64,000 nt of DNA from assembly GCF_010645075.1 (NCBI RefSeq), contig NZ_JAADZV010000002.1, positions 545,447 through 609,446 on the forward strand, given 5' to 3'. The position numbers were made by a program, and so were the translations under genes. The stretch is from Flavobacterium limi. GTDB lineage: Bacteria; Bacteroidota; Bacteroidia; Flavobacteriales; Flavobacteriaceae. The notes beneath the pieces were generated by a model. It saw nothing but the letters and a program-made list of their open reading frames with translations. It was not told where the DNA came from and did not search any database. Shown one piece after another: positions 46,475 through 55,009 of this stretch. Each line of letters begins with the position of its first letter. The stretch's first letter is position 1.

Positions 46475-48823
46475 TTATTTTTTAATGACGAATAAATCAG
46501 GTTTTATATAGAAACGATATGATTTTACATTCCCATTTGTACTTTTATCAGTACGCGGCAAATATCTGAAACCTTTAATTTTTACATTATCCTCCATGTT
46601 TACAACTACATGGTGCGGATGAGGGGTTTTTGATACCGTCCAGGCTGTTGACCAAAAAGTAGATTCCTGCTGATCGAATATTTTTTCAGCAGAATAATTT
46701 CCAACTGAAACCTCTTCGCTATCTGCATATACTATTTTCCATTTTGAGCGATTAATTGACACGCCATCAGTACCAATTAGTTCAAGTTCAGCAATACTAC
46801 TGCTTTGATCTTTTAGATTTTGTGAATCTAACGCCTCAAAACAAAAATACTGACCTTGTAATTCTTTTTCAAAAATTACTTCTTTCCATCCCTGACCGCT
46901 ACTTAGTGCTCCTTCATTTGAAGGGATTTCAGCAGATAAATCCAGAGTTTCTCCTTTTTTACGATGCAAAAGTGATTCGTCAATTACAATTTTATCTAAA
47001 ACCGGAATAGTAACACCTGAAATTTGAGATTCTTTTGGAACTTCTAGATCAAGGATAATGACTTCATTTTTTCCTTTTTTCAACCAGCATCCCGGCATAA
47101 ACAAGGTTTGCTGCGGACCGATTTTCCAATATCGGCCAATATTATATCCATTTATCCAAACCATTCCTTTGCCCCAGGTACTCATATCAATATAAGAGTC
47201 ACCAACAACATTCAAATTAAAAGTAGCATGATACCAGCCTGGTCCATTGATTTTTTCTTTTTTGAATTTCATTTTTTTCTGAAAATCATGATCAACCGGA
47301 AAATTAAAAACTTCCCAGTTTTTCAGATTCGCAGTAACAGTACCTGCCAATATTTCAACTCTTTCAGTAATACCTTTTCGGTCAATAATGGTTTTTCCAT
47401 AATTAACACGACCATTCGCCTCTACTAAAATATCTAAAACATCACCCTTTTTTACAGCAGGCATTTCAATTGTATTTTCATCTTTACGACGATCAAGATT
47501 ACCAACAAGTTTACCATTGACATAAATAAGTGCCCAATCGTGTAAATCGGTAATTTTTAATTTAAAAGCAGATTTACTTTCCGGTAATTTAGTTCGATAC
47601 AAAATTCGTCCCCAACCCTGATCAAAGAATTCCATTGGTTTTATGTCTATCGCATTACTAGCTTTTGGAAGATTCTCAAAAAGCGATGCGGATTTATTAA
47701 AAGTAATTTTTGGAATTGCAATTACTGGATAATTTGCTGGTGGTTCCGGAATTGTTTCTCCCGGATTCAGATAGTTTTTCATCAAATCACGAACAGCATA
47801 AAACTTGTCCGTTGGCTGTCCTGCCTCATTTATTGGGGCATTATAATCATAAGAAGCAACCATCGAACCAAAAGGAGGTGCATTGGCTCCACCCCATTGA
47901 CCAAACGATGTACCTCCATGTGCCATATACAAACTAAATGAAATGTTACGATCCAGCATGTCTTTCAAACTGCCTATGAAACTGCTTATCGAACGGGTTT
48001 CATGCGCACGTCCCCAGTAATCGAACCAGCCCGTCCAGTATTCGCTGCACATTAACGGTGCTTTTGGGTAAATTTCCTGATATTTTTCAAACTGTTTTTC
48101 AATATTTGAACCTGCACCAAAATTTAATGCTGTATATACACCTTCTACATCATATTTAAAGAAGTTTGAACTCCAGTCACAACGGAACAACTGCACTGTA
48201 TCAAATCCTGAACTACGAACGGCATCTCGAACTTTTGACATATAATTCACATCATTGCCAAAAACGCCATATTCATTTTCGACCTGAACCATAATAATAT
48301 TTCCTCCATTTTGAATTTGGTACGGAGCTAATTGTTTGCCTACTTCTTTCAGATATTTAGCAGAACGTTCCATAAAATAAGAGTCATTGGCTGTACGAAC
48401 CTGCAGGTCATTTTTTTTCAACAACCACCAAGGCAAACCACCCATATCCCATTCTGCACAGGCATAGGGTCCAGGCCGAACAATACAATACATCCCGTTT
48501 TTTTGAACGAGTCTGACAAATTCAGCTACGTCTTTTTGTCCGGTAAAATCGAATTGATCCGGTTGCTGTTCATGGAAATTCCAGAATAGATAAATACAAA
48601 TTGTATTCATTCCCATAGCTTTACACATCTGTATGCGATGTTCCCAATATTCACGGGGAATTCTCGGGAAGTGTAATTCGCCTGCACGTACTAAAAACGG
48701 CTTTCCGTTTAGCAGGAAAGTTTTTTCTCCGGCTTCAAATGTTCCGGATTTATTAAAAGTTTGTGCCTGAGTTACCAGAGTCATAAATAATACAATAGCA
48801 CGAATTAATTTTGATATTCTCAT
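46475..48823 (-). CDS. GH35 beta-galactosidase
   Basis: This 782-residue protein has a signal peptide (about 1-20) and is therefore exported. The GH35 catalytic barrel spans about 25-360; the acid/base is Glu184 in VENEYG and the nucleophile is Glu261 in CSEYWTGWFD. Two galactose-binding-like jelly rolls follow (about 370-600), then a C-terminal F5/8-type discoidin domain (about 650-775). It cleaves terminal beta-galactosides of plant or algal glycans in the periplasm or outside. It stands alone, without a SusC/SusD pair nearby, and is preceded by a 650-base gap. Confidence 0.94.
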   Translation of the reverse strand: MRISKLIRAIVLFMTLVTQAQTFNKSGTFEAGEKTFLLNGKPFLVRAGELHFPRIPREYWEHRIQMCKAMGMNTICIYLFWNFHEQQPDQFDFTGQKDVAEFVRLVQKNGMYCIVRPGPYACAEWDMGGLPWWLLKKNDLQVRTANDSYFMERSAKYLKEVGKQLAPYQIQNGGNIIMVQVENEYGVFGNDVNYMSKVRDAVRSSGFDTVQLFRCDWSSNFFKYDVEGVYTALNFGAGSNIEKQFEKYQEIYPKAPLMCSEYWTGWFDYWGRAHETRSISSFIGSLKDMLDRNISFSLYMAHGGTSFGQWGGANAPPFGSMVASYDYNAPINEAGQPTDKFYAVRDLMKNYLNPGETIPEPPANYPVIAIPKITFNKSASLFENLPKASNAIDIKPMEFFDQGWGRILYRTKLPESKSAFKLKITDLHDWALIYVNGKLVGNLDRRKDENTIEMPAVKKGDVLDILVEANGRVNYGKTIIDRKGITERVEILAGTVTANLKNWEVFNFPVDHDFQKKMKFKKEKINGPGWYHATFNLNVVGDSYIDMSTWGKGMVWINGYNIGRYWKIGPQQTLFMPGCWLKKGKNEVIILDLEVPKESQISGVTIPVLDKIVIDESLLHRKKGETLDLSAEIPSNEGALSSGQGWKEVIFEKELQGQYFCFEALDSQNLKDQSSSIAELELIGTDGVSINRSKWKIVYADSEEVSVGNYSAEKIFDQQESTFWSTAWTVSKTPHPHHVVVNMEDNVKIKGFRYLPRTDKSTNGNVKSYRFYIKPDLFVIKK

Positions 48824-49476
48824 GAGTTTATAATATTCCGTTATTTTAATCTTTTTTAAAACATTATATAGTTAAAAACAATTTACTTCTTTCCTTTTTT
48901 AAAATTTATATTTTTGCTTAATTTTTTTTTATAGAAGTAAAATTTCATTTTTCACATATAAATAAAACTGCATGCTAAAATAGGATATTCAGCATGCAGT
49001 TTTATTTTTTTAATTAATCTTTTTAGTTTTCATCAGATGGCTTTTCTTATTGTAGCCAGAATTCCTCCATCTTTTAGTCGTCTTTTTTATAAATATTTTT
49101 AATCCAGGATTTAGAAAAACAGAAAGCAAGTTGAGGAAGCAGTATTATTACTTATGTTAAATACAGTAAATTAGTGAGTTAAAAAAAGGTGAATAGTTAT
49201 ATTTATAATTATTTAACACATTGATAAACAGCTATAATATATTTATTTATCGGCAATTTATAAATTTAAATTTAAGCCTGATATTAGAATAACTTTAAAT
49301 ATAATTCCCTTTTTAATTGAAATTGTTTTTTTTTAACTACTATTAATTTTTGAAATTATCATTTTCACTACTCTTTTCAACATTGAAATTGCCATTGATT
49401 TTTGATATTGATTTTGTAAGTTTGTGATCGAATAAAATTCTTTCAAATACTACAGTAAGGAATTGTAAATCATATT
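48824..49476. other. Divergent intergenic region, 653 bases
   Basis: The region separates the GH35 gene (-) from the DUF3822 gene (+). It contains a strong hairpin at 48961-49006, a perfect 16-bp stem AATAAAACTGCATGCT / AGCATGCAGTTTTATT with a T run after it. Two promoters should be here. The part from about 49010 to 49200 is less AT-biased and may be a decayed gene or repeat remnant, but no protein similarity could be read from it. Confidence 0.4.
48961..49012 (+). terminator. Isolated perfect hairpin with T tail
   Basis: A 16-bp perfect stem with a 14-base loop is followed by TTTTTT. No gene lies directly upstream on the plus strand, so it is either the end of an unrecognised or lost transcript or a stand-alone hairpin. 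Confidence 0.6.
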
Positions 49477-50298
49477 ATGGCATTTCAAAACACTAATATT
49501 ACCTCTAAACTTTATAAAAAACTTTCTATTCAGGTTTCGCTGACGGGATTTTCTTTTTGTTGTTTCGACACACTGAATAATATTATTACAACTTTTAATG
49601 AAGTTCAATTTGATACTTCAAAAAAAACAATAAAAATAGAAGACTTTTATGCAGAAGCTTTTAAAAAATATCCGGAACTGAAAGCTTCTTATGACGAGAT
49701 TATGGTCATCCATAATAACAATCTTTCCACTTTTGTTCCTGATGCCCTTTTTGATGAGGATTACCTAGGAAGCTATTTGCAATACACTACAAAAGTTTTT
49801 GAAACTGATTTTTTTACCTACGATAAAATTTCAAATTACGAAATGAATGCTGTATATATCCCCTATATAAACATCAATAATTTCCTAATTGACAATGTCG
49901 GGTCCTTTGATTATAAACATGTCAATAGTATTTTGGTTGAAAAAATCCTGGAGGCCTCAAAAAATAATGATGATAAAAAAATGATCGTGAATTTCAATCC
50001 CGCTCACTTTGAGCTTATTGTTGTTCAGAATCAAAAACTATTGTTTTTTAATTCTTTTGAATATCAGACTCCTGAAGATTTTATTTATTACCTGCTTTTT
50101 ACTGCCGAACAATTGAGTTTGAATCCGGAAATTTTTCCGCTTGAATTTCTTGGTACAATTAGCAGAAAAGATCCGTTTTATGCTATTGCTTATAAGTATA
50201 TCCGCAATGTATCCTTTCTGGATGTAAGCCCTTTACAGCAAAAAAACAGCTTCTCAACTGCCGAAAATCAAAAACATTATATCTTATTTCAATCATGA
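49477..50298 (+). CDS. DUF3822 family protein
   Basis: This 273-residue protein is of the DUF3822 family, an actin/HSP70-like fold found in Bacteroidota and almost always next to rsmD. The sequence has an N-terminal strand-rich half (LYKKLSIQVSLTGFSFCCFD) and a second half with VNFNPAHFELIVVQNQKLLF, as in a two-subdomain ATPase-like fold. No function is established. It overlaps the start of rsmD by 4 bases, so the two are translationally coupled. Confidence 0.9.
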   Translation: MAFQNTNITSKLYKKLSIQVSLTGFSFCCFDTLNNIITTFNEVQFDTSKKTIKIEDFYAEAFKKYPELKASYDEIMVIHNNNLSTFVPDALFDEDYLGSYLQYTTKVFETDFFTYDKISNYEMNAVYIPYININNFLIDNVGSFDYKHVNSILVEKILEASKNNDDKKMIVNFNPAHFELIVVQNQKLLFFNSFEYQTPEDFIYYLLFTAEQLSLNPEIFPLEFLGTISRKDPFYAIAYKYIRNVSFLDVSPLQQKNSFSTAENQKHYILFQS

Positions 50299-50900
50299 GA
50301 ATCATTTCTGGAAAATACAAAGGACGCCGCATTTTTCCGCCAAAAAACCTTCCTGTAAGACCTACAACTGACATGAGCAAAGAAGCATTATTTAATGTTT
50401 TGAATAATCATTTTAATTTTGACGGCTTAAAAGTTTTAGATTTATTTGCAGGAACTGGCAATATCAGTTATGAATTCGCTTCACGCGGAAGTGCTCCCAT
50501 TACCTCTGTTGACGGTGACTTTGGCTGTGTGAAATTCATCAAACAGATTGCTGCAGAATATGATTTTAATATTGCAGCCACTAAAAGTGATGTTTTTAAA
50601 TATCTAGATAATTGTAAAACTTCATACGATATTGTTTTTGCTGATCCGCCTTATGGTTTAGATCAGACAGTTTTTGAAAAAATTGTTTTGACGGTTTTCG
50701 AAAGAGACTTACTTTCTGAAGACGGCATGATGATTATCGAACATTCAAAATACACCAAACTGGATCATTTAAGCAATTTTTCATTCCAGAAAAGTTATGG
50801 AGGTTCTTACTTTAGTTTTTTCGAATTGAACTCAACAGATGATGATGATGAACTTTCTGGCGATTTATCGGTAAAAGCAACGGAAGATGACGAAGGATAA
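50295..50900 (+). CDS. rsmD: 16S rRNA (guanine966-N2)-methyltransferase RsmD
   Basis: This 201-residue Rossmann-fold methyltransferase has the family start MRIISGKYKGRRIFPPK, the SAM motif LDLFAGTGNISYE (about 48-60) and the catalytic DIVFADPPYGL (about 114-124). It methylates G966 of 16S rRNA in the small subunit. The C-terminal tail is acidic (NSTDDDDELSGDLS...). It overlaps DUF3822 by 4 bases and ends before a strong terminator. Confidence 0.94.
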   Translation: MRIISGKYKGRRIFPPKNLPVRPTTDMSKEALFNVLNNHFNFDGLKVLDLFAGTGNISYEFASRGSAPITSVDGDFGCVKFIKQIAAEYDFNIAATKSDVFKYLDNCKTSYDIVFADPPYGLDQTVFEKIVLTVFERDLLSEDGMMIIEHSKYTKLDHLSNFSFQKSYGGSYFSFFELNSTDDDDELSGDLSVKATEDDEG

Positions 50901-50918
50901 CTTCTTTTTTGAATTACA

Positions 50919-50956
50919 CAAAAAATCTCTGAATTCTAAGCTTCAGAGATTTTTTG
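50919..50956 (+). terminator. Terminator after rsmD
   Basis: CAAAAAATCTCTGA / TCAGAGATTTTTTG is a 14-bp perfect stem with a 10-base loop and a T-rich tail. Confidence 0.85.
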
Positions 50957-51104
50957 TTTTTATCGCTTCCTTTTAATTCTGATAACAACTGAAATTATTA
51001 AAAATGTAATCCGCTGTAAATCATATAAAATCCGAATATAATTATATAACAGGATTTAATGAAGGTAAAGATAATTTTGTGATGAACCAATAAACATCAC
51101 AATC

Positions 51105-51299
51105 ATGAACTTAAAGAGATTTTTTGGAGGATTACTTACCATTCTTGGTATTGTAGGCTTAATCTATACAGCAGTTATATTTGCCGGCACATCAGGCGAA
51201 ACAAGAGATATTAAATCACTGATTATCTACGGAATACTAGGAATTGTGTTTTTCATGTCGGGAATTAGTTTAGTACGCACAACCAAAGACGAATCCTAG
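51105..51299 (+). CDS. 64-residue membrane protein
   Basis: This small protein has two predicted transmembrane helices (about 8-28 and 38-58), a positively charged start (MNLKRFF) and a charged C-terminus (RTTKDES). No family was recognised. It is probably a small inner-membrane protein. It lies alone between terminators, convergent with the symporter gene. Confidence 0.6.
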   Translation: MNLKRFFGGLLTILGIVGLIYTAVIFAGTSGETRDIKSLIIYGILGIVFFMSGISLVRTTKDES

Positions 51300-51336
51300 A
51301 TTTTAATACCACTTTCTAAATACCACATTTTAAGTT

Positions 51337-51382
51337 ACAAAGCGCTTAAGCAGATACGACCGTATAAAGCTTAGCGCTTTGT
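51337..51382. terminator. Convergent terminator hairpin
   Basis: ACAAAGCGC-(t)-TTAAGC pairs with GCTTA-GCGCTTTGT around a 17-base loop, with one bulge. It lies between convergent genes. Confidence 0.55.
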
Positions 51383-51400
51383 GTATTTATAACAAAAGCC

Positions 51401-52651
51401 TTATTTTTCCTGTAGAGGATTTAGGTTCAATTCTGTAAAATCTCTTTCTGTTTTCGAAATGATAATTGTTGCCACCGTATTTCCAATCAAATTGGTAATT
51501 GCCCTTGCTTCACTCATAAATTTATCAACTCCCAGCAAAAATGCCAGACCTTCAACCGGAATCTTATGCAGTACCGTTAAAGTTGAAGCCAGAACAATAA
51601 ATCCGCTTCCTGTAACTCCCGCCGCACCTTTTGAGGTAATCATCAGAATTCCGATCACTGTCAGGATTTCAAAGAAACTCAAATGCACATCATACAACTG
51701 CGCGAGAAAAATAACCGACATCGAAAGATAAATCGATGTTCCGTCGAGGTTAAAAGAATAACCCGTAGGAATCACCAATCCTACAACCGATTTACTGCAG
51801 CCCATTTGTTCCAGTTTTATCATTATGCTTGGCAAAGCCGCTTCAGAAGAGGAAGTTCCAAGAACCAGTAAAAGTTCTTCTTTAATATATTTGAGAATCG
51901 ACAGAATATTGATTTTGTAGTATTTCAAAAGACTTCCGAGAATCAAAAACACAAATAAAGCCATCGTAAGATACACGCACAGCATCAATTTCCCAAGCGG
52001 AATTAAAGTTTCTAAACCAAATTTACCTGTTGTGTAAGCCATTCCTCCAAAAGCACCAAGAGGTGCCAGATACATCACATATTTTAATCCGGTAAAAACG
52101 ACATTTGAAAAACGTTCCAAAACCAAAATTGTCTGTTCTCTCTTTTGATAAAAATTCAACGCAATACCACAAACAATAGCAGCTAAAAGAACCTGCAGCG
52201 TAAAATTCGAAAAGAAAAACTGCAGCCACGAAAAATTTTCTGCCGCATGATTGGTGTATTTACTCGCATCCTGCAAAGCCAAACCCGATTTATCAATTTT
52301 GCCGGGCTGAAACAAATAAGCAACTACTACTCCAATAGCCAAAGCAACTGTTGAAACCACTTCAAAATAAGCGAGAGCTTTTACACCTATTCGCCCTACT
52401 TTCTTCAGGTTTCCCATTCCGGAAATTCCCAAAACAATCGTTAAAAATATAATCGGGCCAATAAAAAGTTTGATGATATCGACAAAAGTTTCTCCCACAA
52501 TTTTCATTTTTACACCATTATCAGGAGAAAAATGTCCGAGTAAAATCCCTGTGACAATGGCAATTAAAACCCAAAAAGTAAGGTTGGTAACTACAGAGTG
52601 AAAAAGTGTTTTCTTAGTTTTTGAAGAAGAATTGGATGTATTTATATTCAT
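51401..52651 (-). CDS. Dicarboxylate/amino acid:cation symporter (DAACS family)
   Basis: This 416-residue inner-membrane transporter has eight helices and the family signatures: the TSSSEAALPS hairpin near 265-274, GYSFNLDGTSIYLSM near 295-309, and SKGAAGVTGSGF near 337-348. It imports C4-dicarboxylates, glutamate or aspartate with H+ or Na+. The exact substrate (GltP- or DctA-like) cannot be told. It is a single-gene unit facing the small membrane-protein gene. Confidence 0.9.
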   Translation of the reverse strand: MNINTSNSSSKTKKTLFHSVVTNLTFWVLIAIVTGILLGHFSPDNGVKMKIVGETFVDIIKLFIGPIIFLTIVLGISGMGNLKKVGRIGVKALAYFEVVSTVALAIGVVVAYLFQPGKIDKSGLALQDASKYTNHAAENFSWLQFFFSNFTLQVLLAAIVCGIALNFYQKREQTILVLERFSNVVFTGLKYVMYLAPLGAFGGMAYTTGKFGLETLIPLGKLMLCVYLTMALFVFLILGSLLKYYKINILSILKYIKEELLLVLGTSSSEAALPSIMIKLEQMGCSKSVVGLVIPTGYSFNLDGTSIYLSMSVIFLAQLYDVHLSFFEILTVIGILMITSKGAAGVTGSGFIVLASTLTVLHKIPVEGLAFLLGVDKFMSEARAITNLIGNTVATIIISKTERDFTELNLNPLQEK

Positions 52652-52685
52652 GAAAATGAGTTAGAACTTTCACAAATATATAAAA

Positions 52686-53012
52686 AATGCAGACCTGTAA
52701 GCCGGATTCTGTTCTTGTCCCGCCGAAACGAAACAATACCTTATCATTTATCTAGATTCCGAATTACTCCGGAACTCAAGCTACCTACCCTTCAGCAACG
52801 AACGAGAAGCCCTTAAATGCTGATATACTTGGTATTTCACCGCATAGAGTTTACCTGGTTTCACTACAGCATTACCTGTACATACTTTCTGTTGCACTTG
52901 TCCTTGCCTTATTGCTAAGACCGACGGGGGTTACCCGCTATGCTTCTCTGTGGTGTCCGGACTTTCCTCCCTTCCAATAAATTGAAACGACGATAAGGCG
53001 GTCTGCGGGGCA
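52686..53012 (-). ncRNA. rnpB: RNase P RNA (bacterial type A)
   Basis: Read on the minus strand, the RNA begins near 53012 with GCAGACC, which pairs with GGTCTGC at its 3' end (52695-52689) to form helix P1. The near-universal core GGAAAGTCCGGACACC lies near 52970, and the CR-V region and ACAGAATCCGGCTTACAGG lie near the 3' end. It is the catalytic subunit of RNase P that matures tRNA 5' ends. The ends are estimated from helix P1. Confidence 0.93.
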
Positions 53013-53133
53013 AAAGTACTACTTTATCACCTAAGAAGCTAAAATATAAATTTCAGATTTCCTTACATTTTCTTAACCTATTAATTTCAAATTGGTTATC
53101 TTTAAGATTCTATAATTTTAAATTCAGTTTATT

Positions 53134-53427
53134 ATGAAAAGAATGTATCATTACGCAACTGTTTCAAAAGCTTTAGATCAATTAAATGAAAAAGGATTTA
53201 CATGTGATTTTAATCGAAATGCAGACGCGATTAAAAAAAATCCTGAGAAATTTGAAATTGTTCATGTGTATCGATACGAGGGGGAATCAGACCCGGGCGA
53301 TGAGGCAGTTGTATACGGAATTAAGTCTATTAATGGCAAAAAAGGGGTTTATGTAGCCGGTTTCTCAGCCGACTCAGATCAGGAAACTGCCAAATTTTTA
53401 TTTGATTTAAGTATTAGGGGAAGGTAA
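53134..53427 (+). CDS. 97-residue conserved protein of unknown function
   Basis: This small alpha/beta protein ([20 protein letters not shown]...) has a helix after the start, a conserved [18 protein letters not shown] stretch in the middle and a C-terminal helix. Homologs in Bacteroidota are often labelled phosphoribosylpyrophosphate synthetase, which cannot be right for a 97-residue protein without the PRPP loop. It has no signal peptide or membrane segment. The function is unknown. Confidence 0.75.
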   Translation: MKRMYHYATVSKALDQLNEKGFTCDFNRNADAIKKNPEKFEIVHVYRYEGESDPGDEAVVYGIKSINGKKGVYVAGFSADSDQETAKFLFDLSIRGR

Positions 53428-53464
53428 AATTTTTAAAATTCCAACTGTGAAACTTAGACAAAAT

Positions 53465-53517
53465 AAAATTCCAAATTCCAATACTACAGCTGTAACATTG
53501 GAATTTGGAATTTTTTT
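53465..53517. terminator. Bidirectional terminator
   Basis: AAAATTCCAAATTCCAAT / ATTGGAATTTGGAATTTT is an 18-bp perfect stem with a 14-base loop, then T. It lies between convergent genes. Confidence 0.85.
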
Positions 53518-53534
53518 ATTGAATTTTTTCAATT

Positions 53535-53906
53535 TTATAATGTTGGTATTTTGAGTTTCCAGCCTGGCTGAATAAGGTCCGGATTTGAAATAATATCTTT
53601 ATTAGCTTCAAAAATGTCCTGCCAGGAAACACCGTATGATTTTGCAATTTTAGAAAGCGAATCACCATTTTCAACAGTATATTCCCTTAAAACTCCCTGT
53701 GTAACTTCGATGTTCATTACTACATCCCCTGTTCTGTAATCGGGATCTATTTTATTGTACGTATCCCAAAGTTTGTCTTTATCGGCAGCTGACTTAGCTT
53801 TGCCATCAATATATAATACGCTGTTTTGTTCTCTTACCTGCAAGTCATCTACTCCTAAATCGGCAGCCAGATTAATTAATTCGCTGTATTTTTCCTGTAA
53901 GCCCAT
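53535..53906 (-). CDS. BON-LysM protein, Kbp/YgaU-like
   Basis: This 123-residue protein has an N-terminal BON-like half (about 18-70, LQVREQNSVLYIDGKAKS) and a C-terminal LysM domain (about 74-122, YTVENGDSLSKIAKSYGVSW). This is the layout of E. coli Kbp (YgaU), a soluble cytoplasmic K+-binding protein; no signal peptide is visible here either. It follows the BON lipoprotein gene by 7 bases, so the two form an operon. Potassium binding is inferred from family resemblance only. Confidence 0.8.
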   Translation of the reverse strand: MGLQEKYSELINLAADLGVDDLQVREQNSVLYIDGKAKSAADKDKLWDTYNKIDPDYRTGDVVMNIEVTQGVLREYTVENGDSLSKIAKSYGVSWQDIFEANKDIISNPDLIQPGWKLKIPTL

Positions 53907-53913
53907 AACGATA

Positions 53914-54393
53914 TTATTTAATTATTAGTTTGTTATCGACTTTTTGAGGTTTTAATTCCTGTATGCTTTGGATCAAAGGCTGCAATTGGCTTCTTTTAAT
54001 TTCTCCTGAAAGCGTAACTACACCACCCACAACTGTTGCACTAACACCTTCATAAGATTTGATCACTTTACCAACCGATTTATCTAAATCAGCATCCGAA
54101 TTGATAATGACAGCTGCAGCAGCAGGTTCTACATTAGGCTCCGGAATCTGGCAATTATTCACTACTGATTTCACTCCTTTAACTGCTTTAACAGAACGCT
54201 CAATATTTTTCTTAAAAGCTTCGTCATTGCATGTACCGACAATCGTAGCAACACCTTCATGAACCGTAACCTGGATTTCAGGTGTATCAGCTAATTTTGC
54301 ATTAATTTCTTTTTGAATATCTGCATCTTTAGGCGTGCAGGCCAGTAATGAAAGAGCAAGACTCATTCCTAATACAATTGATTTGAATTTCAT
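53914..54393 (-). CDS. BON-domain lipoprotein
   Basis: This 159-residue protein has a lipoprotein signal (MKFKSIVLGMSLALSLLAC, lipobox LLAC with Cys19). Two BON domains follow: about 25-85 (VHEGVATIVGTCND) and about 95-155 (VVGGVVTLSGEIKRS). BON proteins bind membranes or other envelope components, as OsmY does under osmotic stress. It sits directly upstream of the BON-LysM gene on the same strand. Confidence 0.85.
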   Translation of the reverse strand: MKFKSIVLGMSLALSLLACTPKDADIQKEINAKLADTPEIQVTVHEGVATIVGTCNDEAFKKNIERSVKAVKGVKSVVNNCQIPEPNVEPAAAAVIINSDADLDKSVGKVIKSYEGVSATVVGGVVTLSGEIKRSQLQPLIQSIQELKPQKVDNKLIIK

Positions 54394-54612
54394 AATACTA
54401 TTTTTTAATAATTAACAACTTAAAATTAAACCGATTGAGTTGTAAAAAATTATAAGATAATTTGGGGTTAGTTATATTTTTCCCAGTTATTATCAGATTC
54501 TTAATATTGAAATTTTAATACAAAAAATCTTCAATTAATTCTATAAAGGATTGCCATAATAATATAACGCGTTTGTTTCTAAGGAAATGTATTTTTATAA
54601 AAAATTAAAATT

Positions 54613-54849
54613 ATGAAACATCAATTAAAACCTTCAATATTAGTAGAAACTCCCTTGGGAACAGGTCAGGCCATTTTTCTTATCGATTACGGAATGCACC
54701 AGAATACGTGTTGGGTTGTAGCTTTGCAAGAAAATGGAGTTATCAAGCATTTTGACTGTAACGACGTCATCCTTTCTACAAATTACACGTATGGTATGAA
54801 TCTTAGAAAAAATAATTTTGAAGATCAAAAAAAGACGGTTAGCAAGTAA
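54613..54849 (+). CDS. 78-residue conserved protein of unknown function
   Basis: This small protein (MKHQLKPSILVETPLGTGQA...) has a beta-rich body reading like a small barrel: ILVETPLGTGQAIFLIDYG, NTCWVVALQENGVIKHFDC. Its tail is basic. This type is common in Flavobacteria and may be an SH3-like fold. No domain with a known role was recognised. Confidence 0.65.
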   Translation: MKHQLKPSILVETPLGTGQAIFLIDYGMHQNTCWVVALQENGVIKHFDCNDVILSTNYTYGMNLRKNNFEDQKKTVSK

Positions 54850-54982
54850 TTATAAACAGTTTTTACAAGATGAATAATAATAAATTACTGATATTAAGTT
54901 TAGATAAATCACGTTATATTCTGACATTCAAAACACTTAAAATCTTTCAATTTTTAAATTTTTAAATCATTAAATTATACGC

Positions 54983-54990
54983 TATATTTG
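54983..54990 (+). promoter_or_regulatory. -7 element of dnaX promoter
   Basis: TATATTTG matches TAnnTTTG exactly and lies 20 bases before the dnaX start codon. The -33 region is AT-rich with no clear TTG. Confidence 0.5.
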
Positions 54991-55009
54991 CTATCGAATA
55001 AAAAAGAAT